NCBI RefSeq assembly: GCF_024721115.1
Contig: NZ_JAMDHK010000001.1
Coordinates: 584,678 to 648,677, forward strand
DNA: 64,000 nt
Origin: Salipiger pentaromativorans
GTDB taxonomy: Bacteria; Pseudomonadota; Alphaproteobacteria; Rhodobacterales; Rhodobacteraceae
Direction: 5' to 3'
The notes under the pieces are model-generated. The model was not told the origin of the DNA. It did not search any database and saw nothing but the letters and a program-made list of their open reading frames with translations. Both the position numbers and the translations under genes were made by a program. Positions 1 to 7,714 of this stretch are shown one piece after another. Positions within the stretch are counted from its first letter, which is position 1. Each line of letters opens with the position of its first letter.

Positions 1-117
1 CCTCCGGATCTCCGGCGCGAGCTTTACGAGGCGATGCGGCTCGTGGCCGAAACCGGTCACGGACCGCAAGAGCAGATCCCCTCCATGGGCTGCTCGATCA
101 AATGGAAGGCCGCCTGA
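1..117 (+). CDS. Thioredoxin/AhpC-TSA family protein, C-terminal end only
   Basis: Only the last 38 codons are inside the window, read in frame from base 1 to TGA. The tail contains PSMGCSIKWK, a signature of the C-terminus of the thioredoxin-fold 'thioredoxin family protein' (peroxiredoxin-like) common in alphaproteobacteria. The redox-active cysteines would lie upstream, outside the window, so activity cannot be judged. The family is thought to act in thiol redox chemistry; substrate unknown. The call rests on one short but distinctive motif. Confidence 0.7.
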   Translation, partial: PPDLRRELYEAMRLVAETGHGPQEQIPSMGCSIKWKAA

Positions 118-135
118 GACGCACCGTCCCCTGCG

Positions 136-158
136 CTTCTTCTCTTTCCAAATACGCA
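136..158. repeat. Dispersed bipartite motif, copy 1
   Basis: CTTCTTCTCTT followed after three bases by AAATACGCA. The identical 23-base string recurs at 31722-31744, and variants occur at 47393-47451 (inverted pair) and 61901-61924. This copy lies between the thioredoxin-like gene and gph. Function unknown; it is not a coding signal. Confidence 0.7.
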
Positions 159-227
159 CCGGCCCCCCGATGCCAGCGACGTCCCCTCCGCCGCCCGGGC
201 GCGGCCCCGTCCCGAAGGATCCCTGCC

Positions 228-893
228 ATGAAAGCCATCGTCTTCGACCTCGACGGCACGCTGATCGACAGCGCCCCCGATCTGCATCTCGCCGCCAATC
301 TGGTGCTGCGGGACGAAGGTCTGCCCGAGATCACCTTCGCGCAGGCGCGCAGCTTTATCGGCAAGGGCGCCGGGGTGCTGATCAGCCGCGTCATGGATAC
401 AGTCGGGCTGGGCGACGATCCCGCCGAACACGCCCGGCTGCTGGCCAAGTTCATGACCCATTACGAAGGCGAGCCCGCCCACACCCTTGTCTATCCCGGC
501 GTCATGGACGCGCTGGCCCGGCTCGAGGCGATGTCCTGTTCCATGGGGCTCTGCACCAACAAGCCGGAGGAACCGACCCGGATCGCCCTGCGCCATTTCG
601 GGTTCGACCGGTTTCTGAGCAAGGTCGCCAGCGCCGACACCCTGCCCCAGCGCAAACCCGACCCCGCGCCGCTGCTGCATGTGATGCGCGACCTTGGCGC
701 GGACAGCGCGCTTTACGTCGGCGACAGCGAAGTGGACGCGGAGACCGCCGAACGCGCGGGTGTGCCCTTCGCGCTTTACACCGAAGGCTATCGCAAGACC
801 CCCGTCTCGGAGATGTATCACAGCTACGCCTTCGATCATTTCGACGCGCTGCCGGATCTGGTGGCACGCCATTTCTCCGAGATCCGCGCATGA
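228..893 (+). CDS. gph: Phosphoglycolate phosphatase (HAD superfamily)
   Basis: Predicted 221-aa cytosolic hydrolase that dephosphorylates 2-phosphoglycolate, the by-product of Rubisco oxygenation and of DNA 3' end repair. HAD motif I is DLDGT at residues 7-11 (nucleophile Asp7, acid/base Asp9), motif II is near CTNK (about 110), motif III the Lys in RKPDP (about 144) and motif IV VGDSEVD (about 165). The ATG at 228 is chosen because motif I begins seven residues later and GGAT lies just upstream; the longer open frame to 102 would add an unrelated leader. The stop overlaps the start of the next HAD gene (ATGA), so the two are co-transcribed. Other small HAD phosphatase substrates remain possible. 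Confidence 0.85.
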   Translation: MKAIVFDLDGTLIDSAPDLHLAANLVLRDEGLPEITFAQARSFIGKGAGVLISRVMDTVGLGDDPAEHARLLAKFMTHYEGEPAHTLVYPGVMDALARLEAMSCSMGLCTNKPEEPTRIALRHFGFDRFLSKVASADTLPQRKPDPAPLLHVMRDLGADSALYVGDSEVDAETAERAGVPFALYTEGYRKTPVSEMYHSYAFDHFDALPDLVARHFSEIRA

Positions 894-1585
894 CGCTGCG
901 GGCGCTCATCTTCGATGTGGACGGCACGCTGGCCGAGACCGAAGAGGCGCATCGCTTGGCCTTCAACGAGACGTTCTCCGCCCGGGGGCTCGGCTGGCAC
1001 TGGACGCGGGACGATTACCGGCGCCTGCTGAAGACCACCGGCGGCAAGGAGCGCATCCGCGCCTATCTCGCGGAACGCGGCGCATCGGAGGACGGGCTCG
1101 ATATTGCCGCTCTGCACGCCGCCAAGACCACGCGCTATGTGGAGATCCTCGAGAGCGGCGGGCTGGCGCTGCGCCCCGGCGTGGGCGATCTGGTCGCGGC
1201 GGCGCGGAATACGGGGCTGCGGCTGGCGGTGGCCACCACCACGAGCCGCCCGAATGTCGAGGCGCTGTGCCGCTGCTGCTGGGGCCGGCCCGGCGAAGCG
1301 GTCTTCGATGTGATCGCCGCGGGCGACGAGGTGGCCGCGAAGAAACCCGCGCCGGATGTCTACGACCTTGCGCTGAAGCGGCTGGGCCTGCCCGCCGCGC
1401 TGGCCCTGGCGCTGGAGGACAGCCGCAACGGTGTGCTCTCGGCGCAGGCGGCGGGGCTGCGGGTGATCGTCACGCCCTCGGTCTATACCGAGGACGAGGA
1501 TTTCGGCGCGGCGGAGGTTCTGGCCTCGCTCGCACCGGCAGAGCTGCCCGTCGATCTGCGCGCAGCCCTCGCCCCGCGCGCCTGA
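890..1585 (+). CDS. cbbY: CbbY-like HAD-IA hydrolase
   Basis: 231-aa HAD-IA protein starting at the ATG that overlaps the gph stop. Motif I is FDVDGT at residues 8-13, followed by ETEE as in the CbbY branch; a TTTS motif II, KKPAPD motif III and EDSRNG motif IV are all visible. CbbY proteins dephosphorylate xylulose-1,5-bisphosphate, a Rubisco inhibitor, in autotrophs, but family members without Rubisco genes nearby are common, and no Calvin-cycle gene is in this window. Coupling to gph would fit a phosphometabolite clean-up pair. The symbol reflects family similarity, not proven function. Confidence 0.72.
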   Translation: MTLRALIFDVDGTLAETEEAHRLAFNETFSARGLGWHWTRDDYRRLLKTTGGKERIRAYLAERGASEDGLDIAALHAAKTTRYVEILESGGLALRPGVGDLVAAARNTGLRLAVATTTSRPNVEALCRCCWGRPGEAVFDVIAAGDEVAAKKPAPDVYDLALKRLGLPAALALALEDSRNGVLSAQAAGLRVIVTPSVYTEDEDFGAAEVLASLAPAELPVDLRAALAPRA

Positions 1586-1586
1586 C

Positions 1587-1630
1587 CAAATTCCTTCAAA
1601 GGAATTTGCAAGACTCTTCGAAGGGTCTTG
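1587..1630. terminator. Tandem palindromes (locus A) between convergent genes
   Basis: Two hairpins stand back to back. The first has arms CAAATTCCTT and AAGGAATTTG (1587-1608), a perfect 10-bp stem. The second has CAAGACTCTT and AAGGGTCTTG (1609-1630), 10 bp with one G-T wobble. They fill the gap between the rightward CbbY-like gene and the leftward methyltransferase, so a bidirectional terminator is the simplest reading. Loci 9926-9987 and 34962-35018 have the same architecture with different sequence. Confidence 0.65.
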
Positions 1631-1647
1631 CCGCCCGAATCCGCGCG

Positions 1648-2253
1648 TCAGGGCAAAGGCTTCACCGCCACGAGGTCGATCAGCGCCGAGCGGCCCACAT
1701 GGCCGCCGCCCTCGTCGAGATCCGCCTCATAGGCCTCCAGCTCGCGGATCTCCAGATCGCCGAAGGCCGCGCGCAACAGCTCGGGCGTATAGAGGTTTTC
1801 CACGGCGCGCGGCCCGCCGGTGCCATATTCGAGCTGCTTCGGCGTGTAGCCGTGCAGCATCAGCACCCCGCCGGGCCTCAATGCCCGCTTCATCCGCTCG
1901 AACAGCCGTGCCCGTGCCTCGGGGCCGACGAACTGGATGAAGACGCCCAGCACCAGATCGAACTTTGCCTCGGGCCAGGCCCAGTCCTCGATATCGGCCA
2001 CCTCATAGGCCACCGCGACCCCGCGCTCATGCGCCAGCGCCCGCGCCTTGGCGACCGCCGAGGGCGCGCCGTCCCAGGCGGTGACCCGCAGGCCCTTTTC
2101 TGCCAGAAACACCGAATTGCGCCCCTCGCCATCGGCCACCGACAGCGCCAGCTTCAGCCCGTCGCGCGGCAGCCGGTCCTCGTGTCGCAGCAGGAACGCC
2201 GCCGGCTCGCGTCCGAACACGTAATCCTCGGTATTGTAGCGGTCTTCCCACAT
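1648..2253 (-). CDS. Class I SAM-dependent methyltransferase
   Basis: 201-aa cytosolic protein with a Rossmann SAM-binding core: LSVADGEGRNSVFLA (motif I, about residues 55-70), VTAWDGAP (motif II) and the acidic FDLVLG strand. The N-terminus MWEDRYNTEDYVFG is typical of a small methyltransferase subfamily, including tellurite-resistance-like and thiopurine-like members. The start at 2253 has GGGAGG about six bases upstream; the longer frame adds a low-complexity Arg/Gly leader with no ribosome site. Substrate unknown. It is monocistronic and convergent with the CbbY-like gene. Confidence 0.75.
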   Translation of the reverse strand: MWEDRYNTEDYVFGREPAAFLLRHEDRLPRDGLKLALSVADGEGRNSVFLAEKGLRVTAWDGAPSAVAKARALAHERGVAVAYEVADIEDWAWPEAKFDLVLGVFIQFVGPEARARLFERMKRALRPGGVLMLHGYTPKQLEYGTGGPRAVENLYTPELLRAAFGDLEIRELEAYEADLDEGGGHVGRSALIDLVAVKPLP

Positions 2254-2475
2254 GGCGGCCTCCCTGCCTCTGATCCGTCCAGAGCTAGGGCCCCGCAGCG
2301 CGAATCTCAAGCGCGGCAGCCCTCCGCACGCGCCGATCCTCCCGCCCCGCAAAGGCCGCGCGGCATGTCGGGGCTTGAAACCTTCCCCACCGGAATGTCA
2401 TTTGACCGGACGCGCACGCGCTTGCCATAAGCGCCCGGATTGCCGGCAAAAGGCCGGATCAGGGGAGGTCTCAAG

Positions 2476-3678
2476 ATGAAATCCGCACTCGCCGCCGCCG
2501 GTCTTTCGCTTGCCCTCGCAATGCCCGCCGGGGCCGAGCCCGATCCCGCCGACTGGGCCGCCGTCACCGAGGAGGCCCGGGGCCAGACCGTCTACTGGAA
2601 CGCCTGGGGCGGGTCTGATGTGGTGAACGGGTTCATCGCCTGGATCGGCGACCGGGCAGAGGACCAAGGCGTCACGCTGGAACATGTGAAGCTGACCGAC
2701 ACCGCCGAGGCGGTGAGCCGCGTTCTGGCCGAGAAGACCGCCGGGCAGGACGCGGGCGGCGGCATCGACCTCATCTGGATCAATGGCGAGAACTTCGCCG
2801 CGATGAAGGCGCAGGGCCTGCTCTTCGGTCCCTGGGCCGAGGCCCTGCCCAACCGGGCCCTGACCGACCCGCAAAACAGCGCCCTTGGCGCCGATTTCAC
2901 CGTGTCCACCGACGGCATGGAAAGCCCCTGGGGCATGGCGCAGCTCGTGTTCTTCCACGACAGCGCCCGCCTGCCCGAGCCGCCGCGCAGCATGACCGCC
3001 CTGCTCGACTGGGCCGGCGAGAATCCCGGCCGCATCGCCTTTCCGCAGCCGCCGGATTTCCTGGGTTCCAGCTTTCTCAAACAGGCGCTGATCGAGCTGA
3101 CGCCGGACCGCGACGCGCTGTCGCTGCCGGTGGATCAGGCCGATTACGCGGCTGTCACCGCGCCGCTCTGGGCCTTCATGGACGCGCTGACGCCGCTGCT
3201 CTGGCGTCAGGGCCGGGCCTATCCGCAGAACGGCGCGCGGCTGATCCAGCTCATGGCGGATAACGAGATCGACATCGGGTTCGAGTTCAACCCCAACGCC
3301 GCCTCCAACGCCATCGCCAACGGCCAGCTTCCCGACACGGTGCGCAGCCATCTGCACACGGGTGGCACGCTCGGCAATGCGAGCTTTGTCGCCATCCCCT
3401 ACAATGCCAGCGCCAAGGCCGGCGCGATGGTGGTGGCGAATATCCTGCTCTCGCCGGAAGCGCAGGCGCGCATGGCCGATCCCGAGATCTGGGGGCTTGG
3501 CACGGTGCTCGACCTGACGCGGCTCGGCGCCGAGGACCGGGCCCGGTTCGAGCGCCTCACCTTCGGCCCCGCCACGCTGCCGCCCGACGCGCTGGGGGCG
3601 CCGCGGCCCGAGCCGCACCCCTCCTGGATGGTCCGGCTCGAAGAGGATTGGGCCGCGCGCTACGGCGTGGCGGAGTAA
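2476..3678 (+). CDS. ynjB: ABC transporter substrate-binding protein, YnjB type
   Basis: 400-aa periplasmic binding protein. A signal peptide covers about residues 1-20 (ALAMPAGA). The mature part has the family start VYWNAWGGSDVVNGFIAW, found in the YnjB group and distantly related to iron- and thiamine-binding periplasmic proteins. The ATG at 2476 has a strong AGGGGAGG at 2461-2468; an upstream in-frame ATG at 2440 lacks one. It is the first gene of a three-gene importer (binding protein, fused permease, ATPase), with the permease starting one base after the stop. The substrate of E. coli YnjBCD is not established, so none is assigned. Confidence 0.82.
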   Translation: MKSALAAAGLSLALAMPAGAEPDPADWAAVTEEARGQTVYWNAWGGSDVVNGFIAWIGDRAEDQGVTLEHVKLTDTAEAVSRVLAEKTAGQDAGGGIDLIWINGENFAAMKAQGLLFGPWAEALPNRALTDPQNSALGADFTVSTDGMESPWGMAQLVFFHDSARLPEPPRSMTALLDWAGENPGRIAFPQPPDFLGSSFLKQALIELTPDRDALSLPVDQADYAAVTAPLWAFMDALTPLLWRQGRAYPQNGARLIQLMADNEIDIGFEFNPNAASNAIANGQLPDTVRSHLHTGGTLGNASFVAIPYNASAKAGAMVVANILLSPEAQARMADPEIWGLGTVLDLTRLGAEDRARFERLTFGPATLPPDALGAPRPEPHPSWMVRLEEDWAARYGVAE

Positions 3679-3679
3679 C

Positions 3680-5362
3680 GTGCCGGCGCTGCGCCTCGCC
3701 CCGGCGCTGACCCTGCTGGTGATGCTCGGCCCGGTGGCGGCGGGGCTCGCGGGGACGCTTCTGCCGGCCTTCGGCGTGATGCCGGCCCTGGGCCGGGTCG
3801 AGCCCGGGTTCATGCCGTTTCACGAGCTTGTGGCCTGGCCCGGCCTGCCGCGCGCGATGGCGCTGAGCCTCGGCACCGGGTTTGCCGCCACGGCGCTGGC
3901 GCTGGCGATCGCGCTGCTGATCTGCGCCGGCTGGCAGGGCACCCGCGCCTTTCGCTGGCTCGAACGGGCGCTCTCGCCCTTGCTTTCGGTGCCGCATGCC
4001 GCGGCGGCCTTCGGCTTCGCCTTCCTCATCGCACCTTCGGGCTGGATCGCGCGGGCCCTGGCACCCGCCACCGGATGGGAGCGCCCGCCCGACCTGCTGA
4101 TCCTGCAAGATCCCCTGGGCCTGTCGCTGATCGCCGGTCTGGTGATCAAGGAAGTGCCGTTCCTGCTGCTGATGACGCTTGCCGCGCTGCCCGCGCTGCG
4201 GCCCGCGCAAAGCCTCGCCACCGCGCGCAGCCTGGGCTACGGGCGCAGCACCGGCTGGCTGAAAACCGTGTTCCCGCGGCTCTACCCGCAGATCCGGCTG
4301 CCGGTCTATGCCGTACTGGCCTTTTCCATGAGCGTGGTGGATGTGGCGATGATCCTCGGCCCCAGCACTCCGCCGACGCTGTCGGTGCAGATCCTGCGCT
4401 GGATGAACGACCCCGATCTGGCGCTGCGGCTGCGGGCGGCGGCGGGCGCGGTGCTGCAACTGGCGCTGACCGTTGCGGCGCTGGGGCTCTGGCGGCTTGG
4501 CGAATATGCCGTGGCGCGGCTCGGGCGGCGCTGGATCGCGGCGGGCGGGCGCGGCACGCGCGACGGGCTGCTGCGCGGCGCGGCGCTGGCATTGGGCGCG
4601 GTGTCCGCAGCGGCGGTGTTTCTCGGACTTGCCGCGCTGGCGGTTTGGTCGGTGGCGGGCTTCTGGGGCTTTCCCGCACTGCTGCCCGACACGCTGACGC
4701 TGAAAAGCTGGATGCGGCAGGGTCCGATGCTGCTGGCCCCCGCCGCCGACACGGCGCTGATCGCGCTGGTAGCGGTGGGCGTGGCGCTGGCGCTGGTGCT
4801 CGCCTGTCTCGAGGCCGAGGACCGCTTTGGCCTGCGCCCGACGACGCGGGCGCTGTGGCTGCTCTACCTGCCGCTCATCGTGCCGCAGATCGCCTTTCTG
4901 CCGGGGCTGCAACTGCTGGCGCTGGTCACCGGGATCGACGGCAGCCGGGGCGCGGTGATCGCCGGGCATGTGATCTTTGTGCTGCCCTATGTCTTTCTGT
5001 CGCTCTCCGATCCCTATCGCGGATGGGATGCGCGACACGGTGCCGTCGCCCGGGCGCTTGGCGCGGGGCCGGCGCGGGTGTTCTGGCAGGTGCGGCTGCC
5101 GATGCTGCTGCGCCCGGTGCTGACGGCGGCGGCGGTCGGGGCCGCCGTCTCGGTCGGGCAATTCCTGCCGACGCTGCTGCTGGGCGCCGGCCGGGTGCCG
5201 ACGCTGACCACCGAGGCGGTGGCGCTGGCCTCGGGCGGCGCGCGGCGGGTGATCGGGGTCACCGCGCTGGCGCAGACCGCCGCCGCCTTCGTGCCCTTCG
5301 CCCTGGCGCTGCTGATCCCGGCGCTGGTCTGGCGCAACCGGCGGGGGCTGCGCCATGGCTGA
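3680..5362 (+). CDS. ynjC: ABC transporter permease, duplicated, YnjC type
   Basis: 560-aa inner-membrane protein with two homologous permease halves of about six membrane segments each. An EAA-type cytoplasmic loop is visible in each half: ARSLGYGRSTGWLK with FPRLYPQI near residue 180, and ARALGAGPARVFWQ near residue 455. A fused double permease matches the YnjC/iron-type importers. Translation begins at GTG 3680, one base after the ynjB stop, and the end overlaps ynjD by eight bases, so the three genes form one operon. Confidence 0.82.
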   Translation: MPALRLAPALTLLVMLGPVAAGLAGTLLPAFGVMPALGRVEPGFMPFHELVAWPGLPRAMALSLGTGFAATALALAIALLICAGWQGTRAFRWLERALSPLLSVPHAAAAFGFAFLIAPSGWIARALAPATGWERPPDLLILQDPLGLSLIAGLVIKEVPFLLLMTLAALPALRPAQSLATARSLGYGRSTGWLKTVFPRLYPQIRLPVYAVLAFSMSVVDVAMILGPSTPPTLSVQILRWMNDPDLALRLRAAAGAVLQLALTVAALGLWRLGEYAVARLGRRWIAAGGRGTRDGLLRGAALALGAVSAAAVFLGLAALAVWSVAGFWGFPALLPDTLTLKSWMRQGPMLLAPAADTALIALVAVGVALALVLACLEAEDRFGLRPTTRALWLLYLPLIVPQIAFLPGLQLLALVTGIDGSRGAVIAGHVIFVLPYVFLSLSDPYRGWDARHGAVARALGAGPARVFWQVRLPMLLRPVLTAAAVGAAVSVGQFLPTLLLGAGRVPTLTTEAVALASGGARRVIGVTALAQTAAAFVPFALALLIPALVWRNRRGLRHG

Positions 5363-6014
5363 GGGGCTGGTGCTGGAGGATCTGCGCATCGCGCTCGGCG
5401 GGCGCGTCATGGTCGCGCTCGACGCGGCGGTGGCGCCCGGCAGCGTGCTGACGGTGATGGGCCCCTCCGGATCGGGGAAATCCACGCTGCTCGCCGCGAT
5501 CACCGGCACGCTGGCCCCGCAATTCACCCTGATGGGCCGCATCCTGCTGGACGGGCGCGACATCACCGCCCTGCCCCCCGAACAGCGCCGCACGGGCATT
5601 CTGTTTCAGGACGAGCTGCTGTTCCCGCATCTCTCGGTGGGCGGCAATCTGGCCTTCGGCCTGCCGCCCTCGGTCCGGGGCCGCGCCGCGCGCCGGGCCC
5701 GGATCGCGGAGGCTCTGGACGAGATCGGTCTGGCGGGCTTTGCCCCGCGCGACCCGGCGACCCTGTCGGGCGGACAGAAGGCGCGGGTGGCGCTCATGCG
5801 CACGCTGCTGGCGGCGCCGCGCGCGCTGCTGCTCGACGAGCCCTTCTCGCGGCTCGATGCCGAGCTGCGCGGTCAGATCCGCGCGCTGGTCTTCGAGCGC
5901 GCCCGGACACAGGGTCTGCCGGTGCTGCTGGTCACCCACGACCGCGCCGATGCGGAGGCCGCCGGCGGCAGGGTGATCCGCCTGGGCGAGCCCCCCGACG
6001 CCCCGGCGCCCTGA
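5355..6014 (+). CDS. ynjD: ABC transporter ATP-binding protein, YnjD type
   Basis: 219-aa ATPase that powers the YnjC permease. Walker A is GPSGSGKST at residues 36-44, the Q-loop is in LFQDE, the signature is LSGGQKAR (about 137), Walker B is ALLLDEP (about 157) and the switch His is in LVTHD. It is short, with no C-terminal regulatory domain. It starts inside the end of ynjC. A sulfate, thiamine or iron role cannot be separated by sequence alone. Confidence 0.85.
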   Translation: MAEGLVLEDLRIALGGRVMVALDAAVAPGSVLTVMGPSGSGKSTLLAAITGTLAPQFTLMGRILLDGRDITALPPEQRRTGILFQDELLFPHLSVGGNLAFGLPPSVRGRAARRARIAEALDEIGLAGFAPRDPATLSGGQKARVALMRTLLAAPRALLLDEPFSRLDAELRGQIRALVFERARTQGLPVLLVTHDRADAEAAGGRVIRLGEPPDAPAP

Positions 6015-6044
6015 TCCGGGCGCGGCGCGGTGCCGCCGCCCGCG

Positions 6045-6515
6045 TCAGCCCTCGCGTTTCAGCCGGTCTTCCAGATCCTTGGCATATTCCGCCATCTTCA
6101 CCCGAAAGCGCTTTTCCATATTGCCCTTGGCGAGTTTCATCGACTGCACCGCCAACCGCGCCGACAGCGTCTTGGGCAAAAGCTCGATCCGCATCCCCAC
6201 CCGCGTCCGCGCGCGCGACAGCGCCACGAAGTCGATCCGCGTCATCGCCTCGATTCCGCCCGACACCGTGTGATAGCAGATCGTGTTCGGCGCGTCGTAT
6301 TCCGACAGCGCGATCTCGGCCTTGCGCCCCTTGCCGCGAAACCGGAACCCCGCGCTCCAGCTCAAGCCCTCGGAAGGTGTCGCGGGATCGCCCGAGACAC
6401 GGCGCACGTCGATGCCCCGCCGCATCACCTGCCGCTCGAGATGTTCGAAATCCGTGACCTCGGCGAACACCCTGTCAAGCGGCGCCTCGATATCTTCCTT
6501 GGTCGAAAACTCCAT
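6045..6515 (-). CDS. SRPBCC-fold (START/polyketide cyclase-like) protein
   Basis: 156-aa soluble protein of the SRPBCC hydrophobic-ligand fold. It opens MEFSTKEDIEAPLDRVFAEV, a typical first strand and helix (ligand-binding helix after 'I.AP...VF'), and ends in a long amphipathic helix rich in Lys and Arg. There is no signal peptide. The family includes lipid-binding proteins, cyclases and stress proteins; the role here is unknown. It is convergent with ynjD and about 50 bases downstream of nudC in the same direction. Confidence 0.7.
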   Translation of the reverse strand: MEFSTKEDIEAPLDRVFAEVTDFEHLERQVMRRGIDVRRVSGDPATPSEGLSWSAGFRFRGKGRKAEIALSEYDAPNTICYHTVSGGIEAMTRIDFVALSRARTRVGMRIELLPKTLSARLAVQSMKLAKGNMEKRFRVKMAEYAKDLEDRLKREG

Positions 6516-6565
6516 CTGCCCGCGGCTCCATCATTCTAGATGTTGTGGTTGCGCGCAGTGTCGCT

Positions 6566-7528
6566 TCAATCCAGCCGGTCCGCAAGCCAGTTGCGCAGCA
6601 GAAAATGCGCGATCGACCCTTTTCGCGCCGGCATCAGCCCGGGATTGCCGCCGCCGAAGGCATCGGCCAGCTCTTCCCGCGACACCCAGCGCGCCGCCTC
6701 GATTTCGACCGGGTCGATCTCGATCTCGGCGCTTTCGGCGATCCCCTGGCAGCCGATCATCAGCGAGGCGGGAAACGGCCAGGGCTGGCTTGCCAGATAG
6801 CGAACCGCCCCGATCTTCACGCCGGCTTCCTCCTGCACCTCACGGCGCACCGCCGCCTCCAGCGTCTCGCCGGGTTCGACAAACCCGGCAAGGCAGGAAT
6901 ACATCCCCTCGGGCCAGCCATGCGACCGGCCCAGAAGGCAGGCATTGCCACGGGTCACCAGCATGATCACCACCGGATCGGTGCGCGGGAAGTGATGCGC
7001 CCCGCAGGCCGGGCAGACCCGCTGCCAGCCCGCCAGAAAGACATCGCTGGCCGCGCCGCAGCGGGCGCAGAACCCGTGCGTGGCGTGCCAGTTGAACAGC
7101 GCCCGCGCGGTGGCGGCCAGCTCGGCATCGCGCGGCGACAGCCGGTTCAGCAGCGTGCGCAGCTCGACAAAGCGCTGCTCCGGGGCGCAGGCCGGGTGCT
7201 GCTGCTCGCTGCCATCGAGGAACCCGCCCTCGATCGACGCGGCCCCCTCGGGCTCCCAGCCGGAGAGATCGTGGGCGAAAACCGCCCCGCCCTCTTCGCG
7301 GCCCAGAAACAGCGGCGCGCCACGCGCATCGGTCAACACCGGGTGATCGAGCGGCAGGCGGCAGAGCCCTTCCTCGACCAGCACCTTGCCCCGCCACAGC
7401 ACAACCGTGCGGCTGCTTTCCTGCTGCATGAGCGCCGCCAGCGCCGGAATATCGCCGCGCAGCTCCGCCGCGCGGTCCAGCCCCGATCCGCCAAAGGTCA
7501 CCTCTTCCGCATGTCGCATCGCACGCAC
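6566..7528 (-). CDS. nudC: NAD(+) diphosphatase / RNA decapping NudC
   Basis: 320-aa Nudix hydrolase that cleaves NAD(H) to NMN and AMP and can remove NAD caps from RNA. A four-cysteine zinc ribbon is at Cys154, Cys157, Cys172 and Cys175, followed by the Nudix box at 215-237 (GFVEPGETLEAAVRREVQEE...) and the NudC-specific SQPWPFPAS at 247-255, which separates it from other Nudix enzymes. All catalytic glutamates of the box are present. An alternative start at Met4 is possible. It is divergent from cpdB; both act on nucleotides. Confidence 0.92.
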   Translation of the reverse strand: MRAMRHAEEVTFGGSGLDRAAELRGDIPALAALMQQESSRTVVLWRGKVLVEEGLCRLPLDHPVLTDARGAPLFLGREEGGAVFAHDLSGWEPEGAASIEGGFLDGSEQQHPACAPEQRFVELRTLLNRLSPRDAELAATARALFNWHATHGFCARCGAASDVFLAGWQRVCPACGAHHFPRTDPVVIMLVTRGNACLLGRSHGWPEGMYSCLAGFVEPGETLEAAVRREVQEEAGVKIGAVRYLASQPWPFPASLMIGCQGIAESAEIEIDPVEIEAARWVSREELADAFGGGNPGLMPARKGSIAHFLLRNWLADRLD

Positions 7529-7651
7529 TCCCTCAGACCTGCCCCTCCTGCCATGCCACGCCCCCGGCAGCGTGGCAATTCGGTTTCAGATCAAACCTTC
7601 CCGCAACGGAAACTCTCCCCAAGGTTGAATTGACGCAAATAATCCTCCCAT

Positions 7652-7677
7652 CTGTCGCCTGACTGTTGGGAAACTGG
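7652..7677 (+). promoter_or_regulatory. Possible PhoB (Pho box) site upstream of cpdB
   Basis: Repeats of CTGT with exactly 11-base phasing: CTGTCGCCTGA (7652-7662), CTGTTGGGAAA (7663-7673), then CTGG at 7674. Pho boxes are direct repeats of a CTGTCAT-like half-site every 11 bases. The second and third half-sites are degenerate. It lies about 40 bases upstream of a gene that releases phosphate from nucleotides, which fits phosphate control. Inference only. Confidence 0.35.
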
Positions 7678-7714
7678 CGTATCCGCGAATCAAGATCCAG
7701 CGAAGGAATGCCCC

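Noticed and set aside
3557..5599. 680-codon open frame antisense to the permease gene
   Set aside because: Arg/Gln/Pro-rich shadow with no hydrophobic or domain pattern; the plus-strand permease has proper membrane segments and coupling loops.
7630..7665. Third ECF-like promoter before cpdB (AAATAATCCTCC resembles the sigma-operon promoter)
   Set aside because: No GGG ahead and no CGTA at the 13-base gap; the resemblance is limited to AATAATCCTCC.
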